From Sulfuricurvum sp. (GTDB lineage Bacteria; Campylobacterota; Campylobacteria; Campylobacterales; Sulfurimonadaceae), in NCBI RefSeq assembly GCF_028681615.1, contig NZ_JAQUHV010000001.1:62001-126000 (forward strand): a stretch of 64,000 bases of DNA, in the 5' to 3' direction. The notes below the pieces were generated by a model. The model was not told the DNA's origin. It ran no database searches and saw nothing but the letters and a program-made list of their open reading frames with translations. Positions 26,697 to 36,168 of this stretch are shown here, one piece after another; positions within the stretch are counted from its first letter, which is position 1; each line of letters opens with the position of its first letter. The position numbers and the translations under genes were made by a program.

Positions 26697-27180
26697 ATAC
26701 GATCTCCTGATATTTGACCTCTAATACTTCGAATGACTTTTCGCCGCCCGGAAGGCGGGCTTTAAAATCATCCCCCTCTTCTCGGCCTAAAAGCTGTTTC
26801 GCAAGCGGTGAATTAAACGAAATCAGGCCGCGTTCCGGATTGCTTTCACATCCGCCGACGATTGTATAGGTTACCTCTTTATCATTATCGAGGTCACATA
26901 ATACGACGGTAGAGCCGAAACTCACTCGGGCATGTTCAAGTTCACTCGGATCAACGATCTGAGCACGGGAAATGACTTCTCCAAGTTCAGCTATTCGGCT
27001 ACCGATAAACGCCTGTTTTTCGCGTGCGGCATGATATTCGGAATTCTCTTTTAAATCGCCGTACTCTTTGGCACGGTCTATCTCAACATTAACTGCCGGT
27101 AAATCGACATTTTTGAGGGTATTCAGCTCATCACTTAATCGCTGAAACCCGTATTTGGTCATGGGTTCTTTTTGTTCCAC
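26683..27180 (-). CDS. greA: Transcription elongation factor GreA
   Basis: GreA rescues backtracked RNA polymerase by stimulating transcript cleavage. The N-terminal coiled coil ends in the acidic tip region GDLKENSEYHAAREKQAFI (Asp and Glu that reach the polymerase active site), followed by the C-terminal domain with VGGCESNPERGLISFNSPLAKQLLG in part. The start is a GTG at 27180 with GGAG ahead; the sequence EPMTKYGFQ matches family N-termini. 165 residues. Followed by argC with overlapping ends. Confidence 0.95.
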   Translation of the reverse strand: MEQKEPMTKYGFQRLSDELNTLKNVDLPAVNVEIDRAKEYGDLKENSEYHAAREKQAFIGSRIAELGEVISRAQIVDPSELEHARVSFGSTVVLCDLDNDKEVTYTIVGGCESNPERGLISFNSPLAKQLLGREEGDDFKARLPGGEKSFEVLEVKYQEIVFESH

Positions 27181-27229
27181 TGTATGCTCCGCAGAAATAA
27201 TAATGAAGCATTATACCAAAGCTATTGGC

Positions 27230-28987
27230 TCAATACCCGATGATACTCATATGATTGGGTGATTTTTTCGCCGTTTTTTTCTCTATGGCAAATGTTCGTT
27301 GAAGATGTTCGGAGGTGGCGATGGCCGATGTACCCCCCATCCTGACCACGACAGAGCTCACTCCGAGCAATTTAAACTCACGCATATTACCTTCTCGATC
27401 CTCAGCGACGATACATCCGCGTTCACGGTCTTTTGGCTCATAAAATTCCCGGACCTCATCACTGAAAGTAAGTATGAGTCTCTCGATTTCATTGCATACC
27501 CGATCAAAGGTATGCTCATTCTTCAATGTTGCCCCGACAAAAAAATCATCGCCGCCGATGTGTCCTTTGAAATACTCCTGAGAAAGGACTTTATGCATTA
27601 AATCGGTAAACAGCAAAATGACCCGATCTCCGTTGCGAAATCCGTAATAATCGTTATAGGGTTTAAAATGGTCAAAATCAAAATACGCCAATACCGCATC
27701 CGTTCCGCTTTCGATGATAGAGGCGGTATATTCATTGATTCTAAAGTTCCCCGGCAAACGTGTCAGAGGGTTCTCGTCCCGTGCACGAATGAGATTGCGT
27801 TCATGGACCACTTCAATCATCTCCCGTGCACTGAGATAGCCTATGTAACGCGAAGACTCCATCACCAAAACCCCAGGAGCGTTTTGAGAAAGGGAAAAAA
27901 GCTCAATAATCGTCTCCAGAGGCATCGTCAAATCAACGACGGGAATCGGTTCGATATACGTCTCCAATGCCGAAAGATTCGAAGAGCGATTTTGGGTTAA
28001 CGAGCGGCCGTATGGGGAACAGGCGATTGATTTTAACTGATGCTCATGCACAATCCCTATCGGATGCATCGACGTGTCGACAACCGGCACCAAAAACATC
28101 TCTTTATTTTCATTAAGCAAATTCAGCAAGCTCTCCATACTGTCCCCGATCATAATCGGTTTTAGCACTTCAAGCCGTTTCAGAATAATATTTTCGTCAC
28201 TTTTTGAACGTTTATTCTGAACGAAGTTACTCGCCACCTGAGGATACTTATGCATTATTTGGGTACAGTCAAGTGTAGGGCGTTGGATGAAATACCCCTG
28301 CACCATCTGACATCCGATCTCTTTACACACCAGCAGTTCCCGTTCGTTTTCAACCCCTTCGGCGATTACACGGCATCCCAACAAGGTTGCAAGCTGGACC
28401 ATATTGCGTGCCAACAGCTTTTTTTTCGGCTCTTTATCGATCGAGGTTAAGAAAAAACGGTCGATTTTGATAATATCCGGTGCGCAGTGATAGAGCAGTT
28501 TGTAGCCTGAATGCCCTATTCCGAAATCGTCAATCGCGATGCAAAACCCTTCATCGCGGTAATGAAGCATAAGTTTGGTGAAATGTTCCGTATCGATAAT
28601 CTCATTATGTTCCGAAACTTCAAATACCATGGCTTTGGTATCGATACCGTAGCGTCTGAGGATATGGACCGTATTTCCTTTGGAAAAATTGGTCATTTCC
28701 AAAACACGGTTATCGATATTGTAGAAAAGCTTTATATTCTCGTATCCTTCGATCAAAGAGAATTTTTCAATGACCTTCTCACGAAGACGCAAATCGAAGG
28801 TATAGAGGATATTTTCTTCGTACAATCGATCAAAAAATGAGGCAATAGAGTCATACCCGAGCGTATCCGTCCCGCGTAGCAAAGCTTCAACTCCAAAAAT
28901 TGCCCCGGAATGGATGTCGACAATCGGCTGAAATGCCACATCCAAAATTTCGAGAAAATGATGATAAATAGGGTGTAATGGTTCCAT
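27230..28987 (-). CDS. EAL-CBS-GGDEF cyclic-di-GMP protein
   Basis: A cytoplasmic cyclic-di-GMP protein of 585 residues. Domains in order: EAL phosphodiesterase (about 10-245) with VEALLRG at 33-39, AIDDFGIGHSG, IKIDRFF, IAEGVEN and QGYFIQRP, so it looks catalytically complete; a CBS pair (about 265-395) that may sense adenine nucleotides; and a GGDEF domain (about 405-560) whose signature is GGDDF, an altered active site. It is therefore more likely a phosphodiesterase. The ATG at 28987 has no ribosome site; a perfect hairpin covers that place. It lies between greA and a chemoreceptor gene. Confidence 0.9.
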   Translation of the reverse strand: MEPLHPIYHHFLEILDVAFQPIVDIHSGAIFGVEALLRGTDTLGYDSIASFFDRLYEENILYTFDLRLREKVIEKFSLIEGYENIKLFYNIDNRVLEMTNFSKGNTVHILRRYGIDTKAMVFEVSEHNEIIDTEHFTKLMLHYRDEGFCIAIDDFGIGHSGYKLLYHCAPDIIKIDRFFLTSIDKEPKKKLLARNMVQLATLLGCRVIAEGVENERELLVCKEIGCQMVQGYFIQRPTLDCTQIMHKYPQVASNFVQNKRSKSDENIILKRLEVLKPIMIGDSMESLLNLLNENKEMFLVPVVDTSMHPIGIVHEHQLKSIACSPYGRSLTQNRSSNLSALETYIEPIPVVDLTMPLETIIELFSLSQNAPGVLVMESSRYIGYLSAREMIEVVHERNLIRARDENPLTRLPGNFRINEYTASIIESGTDAVLAYFDFDHFKPYNDYYGFRNGDRVILLFTDLMHKVLSQEYFKGHIGGDDFFVGATLKNEHTFDRVCNEIERLILTFSDEVREFYEPKDRERGCIVAEDREGNMREFKLLGVSSVVVRMGGTSAIATSEHLQRTFAIEKKTAKKSPNHMSIIGY

Positions 28988-28991
28988 AACA

Positions 28992-29010
28992 AAGAGTATA
29001 AAATACTCTT
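28992..29010 (-). promoter_or_regulatory. Hairpin at the expected ribosome site of the EAL-GGDEF gene
   Basis: AAGAGTAT and ATACTCTT form a perfect 8-bp stem with a 3-base loop, ending 4 bases before the ATG at 28987. No Shine-Dalgarno sequence is visible. It may control translation or be a protein-binding palindrome. Confidence 0.45.
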
Positions 29011-29015
29011 GTCGC

Positions 29016-29040
29016 AAAAAGGTTACAAAAGTAATCTTTT
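29016..29040 (-). terminator. Intrinsic terminator after the chemoreceptor gene
   Basis: On the minus strand AAAGATTAC-tttt-GTAACCTTT forms a 9-bp stem with one G-U pair and runs into five Ts. Confidence 0.6.
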
Positions 29041-29054
29041 CACTTTACATGCCT

Positions 29055-30146
29055 CTATTTACGATAACGTTTAAAGACTTCGTAAAGCTCTTCGAATGCG
29101 ATTTCACTCGATTTTTCAACGTCTTTCATTCTCTCCAAAGCACCTCTATAGTCATGTTTGTTCACCCATAAATCAATCGATTCTTTTACACCTTGATGCA
29201 CGTTGGCATGATGTTTATGCAGCGAAGATAAAAATGCCATCTCTTTTTTGATAATGTCCTGATTTACGCCGAACCATTTCCCGAAACGACACTCATTTTC
29301 GGTTTGCAATGTCGGAATGCCGCCGTTGATAAATGAATTGTACCCGGTCAACTTGAAAAGAATGTGATCGGCTTTTCCGTTTCCGATACCGATCTCCCGA
29401 GTAATATTTTCGGTAATATTGGAGATCGCATCCGAATTGCGGATCACATTGTCAAGTTCGTCAAAAAAGAGGTTCAGTGTATTGGAAATCGTGTTCCCGT
29501 TCTCCCGGAATTTTTGCGTCATATCCAAAATTTCGACCGAATTTTGTTTCAGCTGCGAAATATTGATCTCAACTTCCTGAGTCGCTTTTTGGGTTCGTTC
29601 GGCAAGTTTGCGTACTTCGTCGGCAACTACGGCGAACCCTCTGCCGTGTTCCCCGGCACGCGCTGCCTCGATGGCAGCATTGAGAGCGAGAAGATTGGTT
29701 TGATCACTGATATCTTTGATCAGACTGATTATGGCACCGATTGAGCCTACACTGTTGTTTAACGAGTTGGCCCCGTTCTCGAGGCTGGTCGCTTCTTCGG
29801 AGATGGAATCTACACTACTGACGACGTTATCCCGCTTCGATTTGACCGCTTCAATACTCGCCGCCGAACTCACATTCATCGAATTGGTATGTTCCAGCGC
29901 TTCCACATTGGACTGCATAATCCCCTGAACGAATCCGACACCGCTTTTATAGGATGTCAGAACCAATTCAAGAATATCATTTTTGATTTTCAATAATACG
30001 GCATCTTCTTTATGCGCGTCGATCTCTTGACGTGCATTGTTCAATTCAGCGCTCAAAGCCTCAACTTGTGATTGTAAGTCTCTGTTTTCGTTCTCTAGTT
30101 TAGAGACTTTTTCTTCCAACGTTTTGTCATTTCCGAATAAACCCAT
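29055..30146 (-). CDS. Soluble methyl-accepting chemotaxis protein with CZB zinc-binding domain
   Basis: A cytoplasmic chemoreceptor. An N-terminal coiled coil (about 8-50) replaces the usual sensing domain and there is no membrane span. The signalling tip lies at [20 protein letters not shown] with [18 protein letters not shown], which is diagnostic. The C-terminal segment has CRFGKWFG and later HKHHANVH, fitting the chemoreceptor zinc-binding (CZB) pattern of one Cys and three His. It may sense zinc or oxidants such as hypochlorous acid, as known CZB receptors do. Strong AGGAAGG site before the ATG. 363 residues. Confidence 0.9.
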   Translation of the reverse strand: MGLFGNDKTLEEKVSKLENENRDLQSQVEALSAELNNARQEIDAHKEDAVLLKIKNDILELVLTSYKSGVGFVQGIMQSNVEALEHTNSMNVSSAASIEAVKSKRDNVVSSVDSISEEATSLENGANSLNNSVGSIGAIISLIKDISDQTNLLALNAAIEAARAGEHGRGFAVVADEVRKLAERTQKATQEVEINISQLKQNSVEILDMTQKFRENGNTISNTLNLFFDELDNVIRNSDAISNITENITREIGIGNGKADHILFKLTGYNSFINGGIPTLQTENECRFGKWFGVNQDIIKKEMAFLSSLHKHHANVHQGVKESIDLWVNKHDYRGALERMKDVEKSSEIAFEELYEVFKRYRK

Positions 30147-30324
30147 GTAGCGCTTCCTTCCTAAATTGCTTGGGCCATTGTAACGAAGAAAACGGCAAAA
30201 AAACTACAAATTTCCAAATCTTTCAAATGCATTACAACAAGACGTTTATCCGGGTACCACAATCAAACAGACAAAGGCAAAATCTTACCGAAACGATAAA
30301 CAATACTAATGAAAAAAGCAATTA

Positions 30325-30975
30325 TTACTTGTGCAAACCTATTTTTCGCAATGCCAGTGAGCACATTGCAAGTCCAAATGTCCCGGTTACACCGACAAAA
30401 CTCCCTTTTTCTTTAATACGCGGAAGTTCAGAGCTGCAAATACAGCTAAAGTCGCCTTTAAATTTGCGTTTTCTCAGCTCATTTCGGAGTTTTGATGCAA
30501 AAGGATCCCCTTCCGTTTTCCAGATGGAACGGACTTCGACTTTTGTCGGGTCAAGCCTTTTCGCCGAGCCGACGGCAGAGATGAGTTTGGGATAGCATTT
30601 TTGGACAAGTGCGAGTTTTGCCCGCATGTCGTCAATCGCATCAAGGATCAGGTCGTATGGTTCAAAATCAAATGTTTCTACCCATTCAGGGGTGATTTTA
30701 TCCGCAAGAGCGATCACTTCGGGATAGTGGGTTTTAAGCGCTTCGACTTTGAGTTCGCCCTCATGCTCTTCGGAGTGCATCTGGCGGTTTTGGTTACTGA
30801 GATCGTACCGGTCAAAATCGACGATGGTGATATCGTGCACACCGCTGCGATACAGGCAATCCAAACAAAAGCTCCCTACTCCGCCCACTCCGAGTAAAAG
30901 AATTTTCGCATTTTGGAGTTTTTCGAATGCATCTTCGCCGAAAACCAGTTTCGTACGGACATGCTTCACAGCCAC
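30325..30975 (-). CDS. tcdA: tRNA threonylcarbamoyladenosine dehydratase
   Basis: A ThiF/E1-like enzyme that uses ATP to cyclise t6A37 in tRNA. The nucleotide-binding motif is LLLGVGGVGSFCLDCLYR; IVDFDRYDLSNQNRQ supplies the E1-type Asp and Arg contacts, and SSELPRIKEKG lies near the C-terminus as in TcdA. Only one plausible start fits the frame, a GTG at 30975 (another GTG is two codons on). It overlaps the surE stop by 10 bases. 216 residues is on the short side compared with about 268 in E. coli. Confidence 0.88.
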   Translation of the reverse strand: MAVKHVRTKLVFGEDAFEKLQNAKILLLGVGGVGSFCLDCLYRSGVHDITIVDFDRYDLSNQNRQMHSEEHEGELKVEALKTHYPEVIALADKITPEWVETFDFEPYDLILDAIDDMRAKLALVQKCYPKLISAVGSAKRLDPTKVEVRSIWKTEGDPFASKLRNELRKRKFKGDFSCICSSELPRIKEKGSFVGVTGTFGLAMCSLALRKIGLHK

Positions 30976-31733
30976 TCCTGCAGTTTTTTCATCGATTCAT
31001 ACGCACTCATATCGAGATGAATCGGGGTAATAGAAACCATCCCCTGCTCGATCGCTTCAAAATCGCATATTCCCATCCCATGATCACGTGCTTTAAACTC
31101 CAAAGGGTGAAGTCCGAGCCAGTAATATTCCATCCCTCTGGGGTTACGATGCAGATGAGCATCATTGGCATAGTAACGGTATCCGGCATAGGTAACGGCA
31201 AAATTGAGTTCATCAATGTTATGAGGAATGTTGACATTTAAAAACTCCCGTTCGTTCAACGGAAATTCCCCCGCAAAAATCTTCTCGACCAGATGACGGA
31301 TCGCTTTCTTAGCCAGTGCAAAATCCCCCATAGGCTGTGTGAAATCCATCACTTGAGAGATTGCTATCGATGGGACTCCCTGCAGTACCCCCTCCATAGC
31401 CGCTGCAGCCGTACCCGAGTACGTAATGTCTTCTCCCATATTGGAACCTTTGTTGATTCCGCTGATGACCAGATCGGGTTTGCTCTCTTCAAAAAGCGAA
31501 TGAAGCGCAAGATAGATGCAATCGCTCGGTGTCCCGTCATCAAGTTTATAAAAATCATCTCCGACACTGATAAAACTAAGAGGCCGTGTGAGGGTCAACG
31601 AATGCCCGCATGCCGATTTTTCCGTTGACGGAGCAACAACCGTAATTTGTCCTAATCCCTCCAGCGCTTCGATCAAGGCCAAGAGCCCCGGAGATTCGTA
31701 TCCGTCATCATTACTGATCAGGATTTTTTTCAT
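30966..31733 (-). CDS. surE: 5'/3'-nucleotidase SurE
   Basis: A metal-dependent nucleotidase that dephosphorylates nucleoside monophosphates. The metal-binding start MKKILISNDDGYESPGL, the anion-binding region around STEKSACGHSLTLTRP and GTPSDCIYLAL, and SGINKGSNMGEDITYSGT are all canonical. Length 255 is typical. Its ATG overlaps the stop of the upstream histidine kinase gene as ATGA, and it overlaps tcdA, so an arsR-arsS-surE-tcdA operon is likely. Confidence 0.95.
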   Translation of the reverse strand: MKKILISNDDGYESPGLLALIEALEGLGQITVVAPSTEKSACGHSLTLTRPLSFISVGDDFYKLDDGTPSDCIYLALHSLFEESKPDLVISGINKGSNMGEDITYSGTAAAAMEGVLQGVPSIAISQVMDFTQPMGDFALAKKAIRHLVEKIFAGEFPLNEREFLNVNIPHNIDELNFAVTYAGYRYYANDAHLHRNPRGMEYYWLGLHPLEFKARDHGMGICDFEAIEQGMVSITPIHLDMSAYESMKKLQEWL

Positions 31734-33028
31734 TTATGATTCCTTTTTGAGGGTTTTTCAGGGACAAAGATGAAGCAATTTCGATCGCCTCGATGCTCGT
31801 ATGCTAACACATATCCATGTTCTTTCAAAATCGCATCAACGATATAAAGCCCCAAACCGAAACTGTCTTTGGTCGGATGATCTTTTGTAAAGGGTTCTAT
31901 ATAATAGCTGAGCGGTTTTTTAAGCGGATTACCGGTATTTAGAAAGAGAATCTCCCCCCCCTCTACCGATATCTCCATATGTTTATCGGGTGAATATTTG
32001 ATCGCATTATCGATCAAATTTTTCACCGCCGTTACAAATAGCCGGTAATCGACCTCTAATTTGATAGACGAATCAATATCGCACGTTACCGATTCATAAT
32101 CAGCCATTGCCAAATCAACGGCACCGTCGATAATATCCACCAAACGGTACTCTTTTTTTTCTAAATGCTGATTTCCGGAACTGATCTCTTCAATCAGGGC
32201 GAATTCACCGATTAGCGATTCCAAACGCTCAAAAATTCCTTCAAAACGGCCCTGTTGTTTTTCATCGGTGAGCATGGTAGCAACGATTCGGCCTTTGGCA
32301 ATCGGCGTTTTAAGTTCATGCATGATATTTCGTAAAAAGAGATTCCGGGATTCAATCAACGAGCGGATTTTATTTTGAGTGGTATCGAGCTCATTCGCGA
32401 TCAAAGCGATTTCATCGCTTCCGTTGATCCTGAAACGCACTCCCATATCCCCTTCACCGAAACGGGCAATTTGGCGGCGAAGTCGGCGCAGAGGGCTAAG
32501 ACGATGGATAATCAGGGCAAATGAGGTCAAGAGAATCGTCATGAGTGTTCCGTAAGCCGAAATCAGATTGATCGGATTATACGCTTGGATACTGTGATCT
32601 TCAAGCAGTACCGTATGATGGGAAGACTCAGCCCAGAAATAAATCTTTCCCTGATATTCGATCATAGAGATAATAATGGGTTCTATCGTCGGATGGATCG
32701 TTGAAAACTCGAGTGAACTCATCTCCTGATCTGTCGTTCCGTCACTTTTGAGAATTTTCCCTTGGCGGACAATCGTATTGTATTCTTTTTTCGCCGTAAT
32801 ATCATCCAAATCGTACAATGCCAAATTTGCTTCGAGCATCGGTTCGGAGATCTGTTTCAGTAGGTAAGTATGGTAGATTTGGCTGATCAGAGAGTGTTTC
32901 GTAAAAATATTGTCAATATGCTTGGCACGGTTGGTCTGATACAGCTGATAGAACGTATAGCTGACACTTGATACCGTCACCACGAGGGCAAATACGACAG
33001 TGGCAATAACGGCATTATTTTTGATCAT
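31730..33028 (-). CDS. ArsS-like sensor histidine kinase
   Basis: A membrane sensor kinase of the ArsS family, which in Helicobacter answers to acid. Two membrane spans (about 7-28 and 160-182) enclose a periplasmic domain of about 130 residues, followed by HAMP-like and DHp segments with the phosphorylated histidine in RNIMHELKTPIAKGR. The ATPase domain has the N box VKNLIDNAIKYSPDK and G box SFGLGLYIVDAILKEHG. 432 residues. Its regulator gene lies 92 bases upstream on the same strand. The signal sensed is not shown by the sequence. Confidence 0.9.
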   Translation of the reverse strand: MIKNNAVIATVVFALVVTVSSVSYTFYQLYQTNRAKHIDNIFTKHSLISQIYHTYLLKQISEPMLEANLALYDLDDITAKKEYNTIVRQGKILKSDGTTDQEMSSLEFSTIHPTIEPIIISMIEYQGKIYFWAESSHHTVLLEDHSIQAYNPINLISAYGTLMTILLTSFALIIHRLSPLRRLRRQIARFGEGDMGVRFRINGSDEIALIANELDTTQNKIRSLIESRNLFLRNIMHELKTPIAKGRIVATMLTDEKQQGRFEGIFERLESLIGEFALIEEISSGNQHLEKKEYRLVDIIDGAVDLAMADYESVTCDIDSSIKLEVDYRLFVTAVKNLIDNAIKYSPDKHMEISVEGGEILFLNTGNPLKKPLSYYIEPFTKDHPTKDSFGLGLYIVDAILKEHGYVLAYEHRGDRNCFIFVPEKPSKRNHK

Positions 33029-33119
33029 ATTTATTTAGAACGCCCAAGGAATACAATACCTTGAGCTACGCTAGCCGCTAAGGCACTAAAGCCAGCCCTA
33101 GTCGGGCAGAATCTATTTC

Positions 33120-33782
33120 TCATTTTAGCAGTTTATAGCCGATGCCGCGAATCGATTCAATGAGCGCTTTGTCTCCGAGTTTGTTACGTATCCGACCCAT
33201 CATTACATCAATACTTTTATTCGAAGAGTCTTCGTTAATCGCACTGACGTTGTGAATCAAATCTTCCCGAGAGACAACCATCCCCTGTTTTTTAATCATG
33301 TGCGCGAGGATACCGTACTCCGCATTGGTAAGTTCGATCGGGCGTCCTTTGTAACTGATCTGCATCGCAGACTCGTTGAGTTTGAAATCGCATGCGATCT
33401 CCGAAGCTGCCGTAGAAGCTGCATCGTATCGGCGCAATACGGAGTGAATGCGCGCTTCAAGCTCTCTAGGATCATACGGTTTCGGGAGATAATCATCGGC
33501 TCCCAATTCCAATGCATTGATCTTGTCAGACACATCAGAGCGTGCCGAAGAGATAATAATCGGAATATTTTGGCGTGCACGGATCGCTTCACATACCTCC
33601 AAGCCATCCATCCCCGGCAACGTCAAGTCCAAAATAACCGCATCAAACTTTTCAAGTTTAAGGATACTGAGCGCCTTAAACGGATCGTCTTCAGTAGTCA
33701 CCGTAAAATCATACTGCTCTAAAAATTCAGTCAGAATCTCGGCGAGCTCGAGATCATCTTCTATCATTAATATTTTACTCAT
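33120..33782 (-). CDS. OmpR-family response regulator (ArsR-like)
   Basis: Transcriptional regulator paired with the following histidine kinase. The receiver domain (1-118) has LMIEDDLELAEIL, the phospho-acceptor in AVILDLTLPGMDG, conserved Ser in IIISSARSD and the switch lysine in DDYLPKPYDP. The winged-helix DNA-binding domain (about 125-220) has ELTNAEYGILAHMIKKQG and the recognition region SSNKSIDVMMGRIRNKLG. 220 residues. It is the first gene of the arsR-arsS-surE-tcdA run and lies 35 bases after feoB. Confidence 0.93.
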   Translation of the reverse strand: MSKILMIEDDLELAEILTEFLEQYDFTVTTEDDPFKALSILKLEKFDAVILDLTLPGMDGLEVCEAIRARQNIPIIISSARSDVSDKINALELGADDYLPKPYDPRELEARIHSVLRRYDAASTAASEIACDFKLNESAMQISYKGRPIELTNAEYGILAHMIKKQGMVVSREDLIHNVSAINEDSSNKSIDVMMGRIRNKLGDKALIESIRGIGYKLLK

Positions 33783-33816
33783 ACTCGAATTGTAACTCAG
33801 GGACGGTTAATAAGTG

Positions 33817-35928
33817 CTAACTCATCCACAATGTCAAATGGTAGGCGACAAACGCCAGTGAATAGGCCACAATCGTCGTGAACAAGAATAGATATCCGAA
33901 ATATTTGATCCCTCCGGCCTCACGGGTAAAGACAACCGATGCCGCCAAGCACGGCAAATAGGTCATAATAACTACGATAAACGCTACCGCTGACGCAAAA
34001 GGGATATGCTCATGAATCGCTCCGACAAGAGAGTTATCCGATTCCGTTGCATCGCTTCCCAGTGAGTACAGCACTCCCAACGTCGATACGACTACCTCTT
34101 TTGCCGCAAGCCCTGTCTGCAAAGCGACTGCCATTTTCCAGTCAAAACCGAGCGGTGTAAATATCGGCTCGATCGTATGACCGATACGCCCTAAGAAACT
34201 TTGTTCCAGCTGGGCTTCGGCAAGCTGATTTTTGAGACTTTTGACTTCACTTTCTGATGCGGCTGTCTCAATTTTTTGGTTGTATTGGGTATCCAAAAGT
34301 GCATTTTTCGGATACGTACTGAGAAACCATACAAGCATTGATGCCGCGGCAATAAACGTCCCCGCTTTCTTCAGGTACATCATCGTTTTTGTCACAACTG
34401 TATGCCAGATCAGTTTCACAGATGGGAGGCGATATTTCGGCATTTCCATAACGAAGGGTTCATCTATCCCTTTGAAAGCCGTTATCTTCAACACTTTTGC
34501 CGCAACCAGTCCGATCATGGCCCCGAGAATATAGATACCGAACAAGGCATTTCCTGCCATTTGAGGAGAAAAAAATGCCCCTGTAAACAGAACATACACC
34601 GGTAATCGTGCACCGCAGCTCATAAAACCGATGACAAATAAAGTAAGCAGGCGATCCCGATCGTTTTTGAGAATACGAGCTGACATATAGGCCGGGATAG
34701 AACACCCGAATCCTGATACGAGCGGAATGAAAGATTGACCGTGAAGTCCGAATTTATGAAAAAAACCGTCCAGTAAAAACGCAACACGGGACATATATCC
34801 CGTCGCTTCGAGCAGAGCAATCCCCACAAACAATATGACGATATTCGGGACAAACAAAACGACTGCACCCACGCCGGATATAACCCCGTCTACGATAAGA
34901 GAGCGTACTTCAGCATTACTGATAGTGGAGCCTACTACTTCCCCGAACCAAGTAAAAAACGCGCTGATCCAATCCATTGGTATGCTTCCGATCTCAAACG
35001 TGAGCTGAAACAATCCCCACATAAAAAAGAGAAAGATCGGAATCCCGAAGATCGGGTGGATGAGCACAGAATCGATCTTCTCTGTGGTTGTTTTTTTCTC
35101 TTCGGCTTTAGGTTTTACTTTGACCGATTCCTTGATCACCCCACGATTAAACGCCAGATACTCTTCCGCAAAGATCTCTTTGATATCATCGCTGTCGTGA
35201 TGCAGCGCAATATGATGATCCGCTTCGATCAGCATCGGCTGAAGTTCTGTCCAGATAGGGTTGTCATGCAAAACCCGATAGGTCTTTTTCTCTTGTTGGA
35301 GCAAATTGATCGCAATGTTACGATTGCTGATCGATGCTTTGAATTTATGTCGGTCGAGGTAACCGGTGATTAATTCGATCTCTTCTTCAACCGCTTCACT
35401 AAAGACGAGTTTTTGTTCCTGATACGATATTTCATGAACACTGATGACGGCTTTCATCAGCTCATCAAGGCCGAATTTAGCGGCTGCGGAAACGCGTACA
35501 CACGGAATACCTAACAATTGAGTCAAATAGGGAGCGTTAATCTCGATCCCTTCACGATCCGCTTCATCGCTCATATTGAGTGCAATAACCATTTTTTTGC
35601 TCATTGTCATCAACTCAGCGGTAAGCTGTAAATTTTTTTCCAGATTTGTCGAGTCCACAACGTTAATGATCAAATCGTACTGTTCGTGTATCAGAAATTC
35701 ATGTGTCACCCGCTCTTCGATCGAATAATCGGTAAACGCATAGGTTCCGGGTAAATCAACGACACGGAAATCGTATCCGTCGTATTCGAATACCACTTCC
35801 GTTTTTTCTACGGTCACCCCGGTGAAATTTCCTACATGCAGACGTGCGTTGCTTATCGAATTGATAAGCATACTTTTTCCGACATTCGGCTGACCGACGA
35901 GGGCTACTTTGATTTTTCTATCGGACAT
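33817..35928 (-). CDS. feoB: Ferrous iron transporter FeoB
   Basis: Main inner-membrane ferrous iron transporter. The N-terminal G domain has GQPNVGKSMLINS (G1), DLPGTYAF (G3) and ALNMSDEAD (NxxD, G4), followed by the helical insertion domain to about 270. The membrane part (about 300-700) contains two gate halves with cysteines, for example SGFGCSIPAYMSARIL and the later AAKEVVVSTLGVLYSLG. The ATG at 35928 has GAGGT ahead and overlaps feoA by 11 bases. 703 residues, slightly shorter than E. coli. No feoC follows. Confidence 0.96.
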   Translation of the reverse strand: MSDRKIKVALVGQPNVGKSMLINSISNARLHVGNFTGVTVEKTEVVFEYDGYDFRVVDLPGTYAFTDYSIEERVTHEFLIHEQYDLIINVVDSTNLEKNLQLTAELMTMSKKMVIALNMSDEADREGIEINAPYLTQLLGIPCVRVSAAAKFGLDELMKAVISVHEISYQEQKLVFSEAVEEEIELITGYLDRHKFKASISNRNIAINLLQQEKKTYRVLHDNPIWTELQPMLIEADHHIALHHDSDDIKEIFAEEYLAFNRGVIKESVKVKPKAEEKKTTTEKIDSVLIHPIFGIPIFLFFMWGLFQLTFEIGSIPMDWISAFFTWFGEVVGSTISNAEVRSLIVDGVISGVGAVVLFVPNIVILFVGIALLEATGYMSRVAFLLDGFFHKFGLHGQSFIPLVSGFGCSIPAYMSARILKNDRDRLLTLFVIGFMSCGARLPVYVLFTGAFFSPQMAGNALFGIYILGAMIGLVAAKVLKITAFKGIDEPFVMEMPKYRLPSVKLIWHTVVTKTMMYLKKAGTFIAAASMLVWFLSTYPKNALLDTQYNQKIETAASESEVKSLKNQLAEAQLEQSFLGRIGHTIEPIFTPLGFDWKMAVALQTGLAAKEVVVSTLGVLYSLGSDATESDNSLVGAIHEHIPFASAVAFIVVIMTYLPCLAASVVFTREAGGIKYFGYLFLFTTIVAYSLAFVAYHLTLWMS

Positions 35929-36157
35929 TGGTGACCTCAATCAACTCGGCTTCTTCTTTACGCAATGCCAAACTCATATTTCCGACTTTAATTTCATAGG
36001 TACTGTTGGTAAGGGCACATTCGAGCATTTTAACCTCGGCACCTTTCATCAGTCCGAATGAAATCAGGCGCTGCTTGAGAGGACCCGTCGCATTGATCTT
36101 TGCAACCGTTGCAACTCCTCCTTTGCTACATGCGCTGAGTAACGTCATGGTATTCAT
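35918..36157 (-). CDS. feoA: FeoA family protein
   Basis: A small SH3-like cytoplasmic protein that works with FeoB. The motif GPLKQRLISFGLMKGAEVKML and the end IKVGNMSLALRKEEAELI fit the family. The ATG at 36157 is preferred over one two codons earlier since AAAGGA lies seven bases ahead. Length 79. The ribosome site overlaps the stop of the porin gene, so porin, feoA and feoB form one transcription unit. Confidence 0.93.
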   Translation of the reverse strand: MNTMTLLSACSKGGVATVAKINATGPLKQRLISFGLMKGAEVKMLECALTNSTYEIKVGNMSLALRKEEAELIEVTNVR

Positions 36158-36168
36158 ACTCATCCTTT

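Noticed and set aside
33029-33119. Possible third copy of the 50-bp repeat between the ArsRS-like genes
   Set aside because: Shares only a short CTACGCTA-like piece with copy A; not enough to call.
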